This document shows positions 5,880 to 8,397 of a stretch of DNA of 8,397 bases, one piece after another. Position numbers and translations under genes: made by a program. The stretch comes from Eubacterium sp. (GTDB taxonomy: Bacteria > Bacillota > Clostridia > Oscillospirales > Acutalibacteraceae). The notes beneath the pieces were generated by a model. It did no database searches. It had not been told where the DNA came from and worked only from the letters and a program-made list of their open reading frames with translations. The stretch lies in NCBI GenBank assembly GCA_017543725.1, contig JAFYFO010000323.1:1-8397 (forward strand), written 5' to 3'. Positions within the stretch are counted from its first letter, which is position 1; every line of letters begins with the position of its first letter.

Positions 5880-6932
5880 TTATCCTGCAAAACTATCGGA
5901 TTTTTCAAGCATTGTTTCGGCAAAAACCGCATAGCCTTTTTCGGGGTTGTTAACTATAACATGGGTTACGGCTCCGATTAGTTTGTTATTCTGAACAATT
6001 GGGCTGCCGCTCATTCCCTGAACGATGCCCCCTGTTTTTTCAAGCAGTTTTTTATCGGTTATCCTGAAAACAATATCTTTTTGGCTGTTGCCCTGACGGC
6101 GGTGCACCCTTGTTATTTCAATATCAGATTTTTTCGGAGTCTGACCCTCAACAGTTGAAATAATCTGTGCGGCGCCCTTTTCTGTTTCGTTTATTTTTGC
6201 AACGCCGACGGGAATGGCATTTTCATTTATAAAAGAATACGCTCCGTACAGCCCGAGATTTGAATTATCAAGGAGTTTGCCGATAACGGTTTCCTGAAAA
6301 TCGCAGTTTAAAGAACCCGTTATGCCCGGAGAGGCTTTTTGAATTTTTGTTACATCGGCGCAAACCGCCTCACCTTCAAGCAGGGGCATTATCTCATTTG
6401 TGTCAACATCATTTACCTGATGACCGAGAGCGCCGAAAGTTCCGGTTTTCTTATCATAATAAGTTATTGTTCCGATTCCTGCGGTTGAATCGCGAACCCA
6501 CATTCCGGCTTTCCAGCATCCCTCTCTGTCGCAAAAAACGGGATTTAAAACAAAATTCTTATATCTTCCGTCCCTTTTGAGTTTTATCTTATATGCGGCG
6601 CCGTTGTTATCGTTTAAAATCTCTTTAACTTCATTTGAGGAATAAACATTTATATTATTAATTGAAACGATTATATCCCCTGTTTTAATGCCTGCCTCCG
6701 AAGCAGGATTAATACGCCCTTCTGAAGTTTCAACGCTCTGCGTTCCAACAACGATAACGCCGTTTGTATAGAGTTTTATTCCAAACGCTTCGCCGCTGAC
6801 ATAAACAATGCGCTGAGGCTGTGAAGCCGCGTTAACGCTTTTAACCGCATCTTTCGCGCTTATATCAAATATAAGGAAAACTATGCAAAAAATTGATAAA
6901 AAAATATCGAAAACTCTTATTATTTTTTTCAT
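5880..6932 (-). CDS. spoIVB: SpoIVB signalling serine peptidase (family S55)
   Basis: SpoIVB (350 aa; B. subtilis about 425) is made in the forespore and secreted into the space between forespore and mother cell. In B. subtilis it cleaves SpoIVFA to release SpoIVFB processing of pro-sigma-K. An N-terminal hydrophobic segment (about 9-24) would export or anchor it. A PDZ domain (about 43-130) contains PASEAGIKTGDIIVSINN. The S55 peptidase domain follows with a complete triad: H171 in FGALGHQVND, D293 in FRITDKK and S308 in GGIVQGMSGSPI; the 15-residue D-to-S spacing agrees with the B. subtilis D363/S378 pair. The start gives MKKIIRVFDIFLSIF, but the seven-T run of the upstream terminator directly precedes the ATG and only a weak GGTG Shine-Dalgarno is visible. 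Confidence 0.96.
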   Translation of the reverse strand: MKKIIRVFDIFLSIFCIVFLIFDISAKDAVKSVNAASQPQRIVYVSGEAFGIKLYTNGVIVVGTQSVETSEGRINPASEAGIKTGDIIVSINNINVYSSNEVKEILNDNNGAAYKIKLKRDGRYKNFVLNPVFCDREGCWKAGMWVRDSTAGIGTITYYDKKTGTFGALGHQVNDVDTNEIMPLLEGEAVCADVTKIQKASPGITGSLNCDFQETVIGKLLDNSNLGLYGAYSFINENAIPVGVAKINETEKGAAQIISTVEGQTPKKSDIEITRVHRRQGNSQKDIVFRITDKKLLEKTGGIVQGMSGSPIVQNNKLIGAVTHVIVNNPEKGYAVFAETMLEKSDSFAG

Positions 6933-6960
6933 AAAAAAACACCCACAAATATTGTGGGCG
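6933..6960 (-). terminator. Hairpin terminator ending the surface-protein gene, abutting the spoIVB start
   Basis: CCCACAA (6942-6948) and TTGTGGG (6952-6958) form a perfect 7-bp stem with a 3-nt loop; on the minus strand it extends by a G-U and a C-G pair. It is followed by seven T residues (6933-6939) that run straight into the spoIVB ATG. On the plus strand the hairpin is followed by ATTTTTT, so it could work in both directions. It lies 34 bp after the upstream stop codon. Confidence 0.75.
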
Positions 6961-6994
6961 ATTTTTTATATTTTATAATATGAAATTATTTGAC

Positions 6995-8397
6995 CTATTT
7001 AACATAAACGGATTTGGTTTTACCCCAACTTCCGTAAACCGGTTTATCATTTTTATCATAATTATAGAATCTGCACCTTACAAAATAATCCTGCTTTGAA
7101 GGAATATCATACACATAAACAGATTTATCATTATCGGTATTACTAACCTCTGCATATAAATCTGTGACCTCATATTTCTTTTTATCAAAGGATTTATTTG
7201 TGCAAACCTGAATATGCACTCTTGCGCCTTCAATCGCATCAATATTTGAAAGCGGAATTTTTATTTTTCCCTTAGCGGTGCATTTTACGCTATACACAGC
7301 CTTCTTGGGTTTAACGCAATCTTTATAATAGGACTTTGAGGAGGTGTATGTCGTTTTTCCAGACTTCTTATACGCAACAGCATAAATATCAACAATATCT
7401 GCATATTTATTAACTCTGCTAATCTTCATCGAGGTTGACGAGGTTGTTTTATAAAGAACATACTTACCATCGTAATCTTTTTTTCTGTAAACCTTATATC
7501 CCGTTGCGCCCTTAATTTTCTTCCATTTAACGGTTATTGATGAAGTATCTCTTGAACTAAGAGATACGCTCACCTTTGCAGGGATAATTTTATAACTTCC
7601 CGAAATAGTTCCGATGAAATTTCCTTTTAATTTAACCGTGAAAGAAGCAGTGCCGAAATTCTTGTTATTCTTAATCTTTGAAACAGTAAAATCCTTATCC
7701 TTTTTTAACTTTTTGCCTTTATAGGTTATGTTTGGATATGTTGCCTTTCCTGTATAAGAAACTGATTTAATCTTAACATCTGATTTTTTTATTGAAATTG
7801 CTTTAACCTTATACGACTTGGAAACACTGCCGCTATATCGGTTTTTAAAAGTGATTTTGACCTTATGAGTTCCTGCATTTGCGCAGTTTGAATCGTATTT
7901 TACAGTGTAGTTTTGTTTATTAATCTTCTTTTTGTTTATATCTGAAACCGAAACATTGGGTTCGTTTGGAGCGCCGGTATAGACATATGATGTGTTTGAA
8001 ATGCTTACCTCTCCGATTTTCGGAACACTTTGGCTGTATGCAACAATACCGCACTTATCACAAATATAATCAACCTTGCCTTCATCGCTGAAGGTTGCAG
8101 GAGTAACAACCTTTTCTTTTACATAATAATGGGTATCTGTTGCAACAAAATTATAATTCTTTTTCTTTGCAAACTTTTGCGCTTTTGAATTCTCCTCAGC
8201 AAGCAGGGTTGTATTTTTATCTACTCCGTACAGATCGTTTATATCGCAATCGGGATTTACGATTATTATCTGAAGTCCGTTTCCCGAATCCTTCAGGCAA
8301 TAGGGCGGAAACGCATCAATACATCTTGAAAAAGTAATTTTTTCAAGAGTCGGAATATTCGCAAATGCATCATTGCCGATATCAACTATTCCGTCTG
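6995..8397 (-). CDS. Leucine-rich-repeat / Ig-like / fibronectin III surface protein, C-terminal 466 residues
   Basis: The frame is open from the right edge to a TAG at 6995-6997, so the 5' end lies outside the window. Numbering the visible residues from 1: 1-57 is the end of a BspA-type leucine-rich-repeat domain (DIGNDAFANIPTLEKITFS) with its cap (ENSKAQKFAKKKNYNFVA, about 68-85). Residues 98-120 carry a CxxC element, YICDKCG. Residues 129-197 and 199-271 are two related Ig-like repeats, each with YTG near the start and a GT.....K(N/G)(R/N)(Y/F).G pattern near the end. Residues 275-357 resemble fibronectin III (ITVKWKKIKGATGYKVYRKK), followed by a second beta-rich module to 466. The product is rich in Lys, Ser, Tyr and Asn and is probably secreted. 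No LPxTG, SLH or dockerin anchor is present at this end. A likely role is adhesion or substrate binding; the ligand is unknown. Confidence 0.85.
   Translation of the reverse strand, partial: DGIVDIGNDAFANIPTLEKITFSRCIDAFPPYCLKDSGNGLQIIIVNPDCDINDLYGVDKNTTLLAEENSKAQKFAKKKNYNFVATDTHYYVKEKVVTPATFSDEGKVDYICDKCGIVAYSQSVPKIGEVSISNTSYVYTGAPNEPNVSVSDINKKKINKQNYTVKYDSNCANAGTHKVKITFKNRYSGSVSKSYKVKAISIKKSDVKIKSVSYTGKATYPNITYKGKKLKKDKDFTVSKIKNNKNFGTASFTVKLKGNFIGTISGSYKIIPAKVSVSLSSRDTSSITVKWKKIKGATGYKVYRKKDYDGKYVLYKTTSSTSMKISRVNKYADIVDIYAVAYKKSGKTTYTSSKSYYKDCVKPKKAVYSVKCTAKGKIKIPLSNIDAIEGARVHIQVCTNKSFDKKKYEVTDLYAEVSNTDNDKSVYVYDIPSKQDYFVRCRFYNYDKNDKPVYGSWGKTKSVYVK

Noticed and set aside
6976..7007. sigma-G-like promoter for spoIVB (CATATTA at 6976-6982)
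   Set aside because: The -10 fits CATnnTA, but the best -35 candidate (TTATG, 7003-7007) is 20 bp away instead of 17-18 and mismatched at the first base. A transcript from it would also have to pass the terminator hairpin.
6995..7573. A separate 192-residue protein starting at GTG 7573
   Set aside because: The same frame is open all the way to the right edge and encodes Ig-like and leucine-rich-repeat sequence upstream. The GTG is internal, in the segment IPAKVSVSL.
8140..8337. Plus-strand open frame opposite the surface protein
   Set aside because: It is antisense to a clearly coding leucine-rich-repeat segment, and there is no family resemblance.

Overview
Every gene in this window is read from the minus strand, so transcription runs from high to low coordinates. 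The content is chromosomal DNA of an endospore-forming, low-GC member of the Clostridia. The reasons are the master sporulation regulator spo0A, the sporulation protease gene spoIVB, strong AGGAGG-type ribosome binding sites, and a BspA-like leucine-rich-repeat surface protein of the kind common in gut Ruminococcaceae/Oscillospirales relatives. The family-level placement is inference.

From right to left: (1) 8397-6995 is the 3' part of a large extracellular protein (leucine-rich-repeat cap, CxxC element, two Ig-like repeats, fibronectin III-like modules). It runs off the right edge and ends at a hairpin terminator. (2) 6932-5880 is spoIVB, whose start codon abuts the U-tract of that terminator. 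(3) 5757-4990 is spo0A, behind a 122-bp intergenic region with a perfect 0A box, two perfect inverted repeats and a plausible sigma-A promoter. It is followed by a strong intrinsic terminator. (4) 4989-4482 is a 508-bp gap. It holds the spo0A terminator, AT-rich DNA, a consensus promoter (TTGACA, 17 bp, TATAAT) and a leader of about 320 nt rich in potential helices. (5) 4481-1 is the start of the S10 ribosomal-protein operon in canonical order: rpsJ, rplC, rplD, rplW, rplB, rpsS, rplV, rpsC, rplP (cut by the left edge).

SpoIVB and Spo0A act at opposite ends of sporulation: Spo0A commits the cell, and SpoIVB signals from the forespore to the mother cell late in development. Their adjacency is conserved in endospore formers. 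The S10 operon supplies ribosomal proteins and has its own promoter and leader, so it is probably transcribed independently of the sporulation genes.

The coding content is ordinary. The most interesting material is non-coding: the S10 leader, the structured rplW-rplB spacer, the dense spo0A control region, and the terminator/start overlap at spoIVB. I see no mobile element, CRISPR array, tRNA or rRNA gene, and no clearly new multi-gene system.
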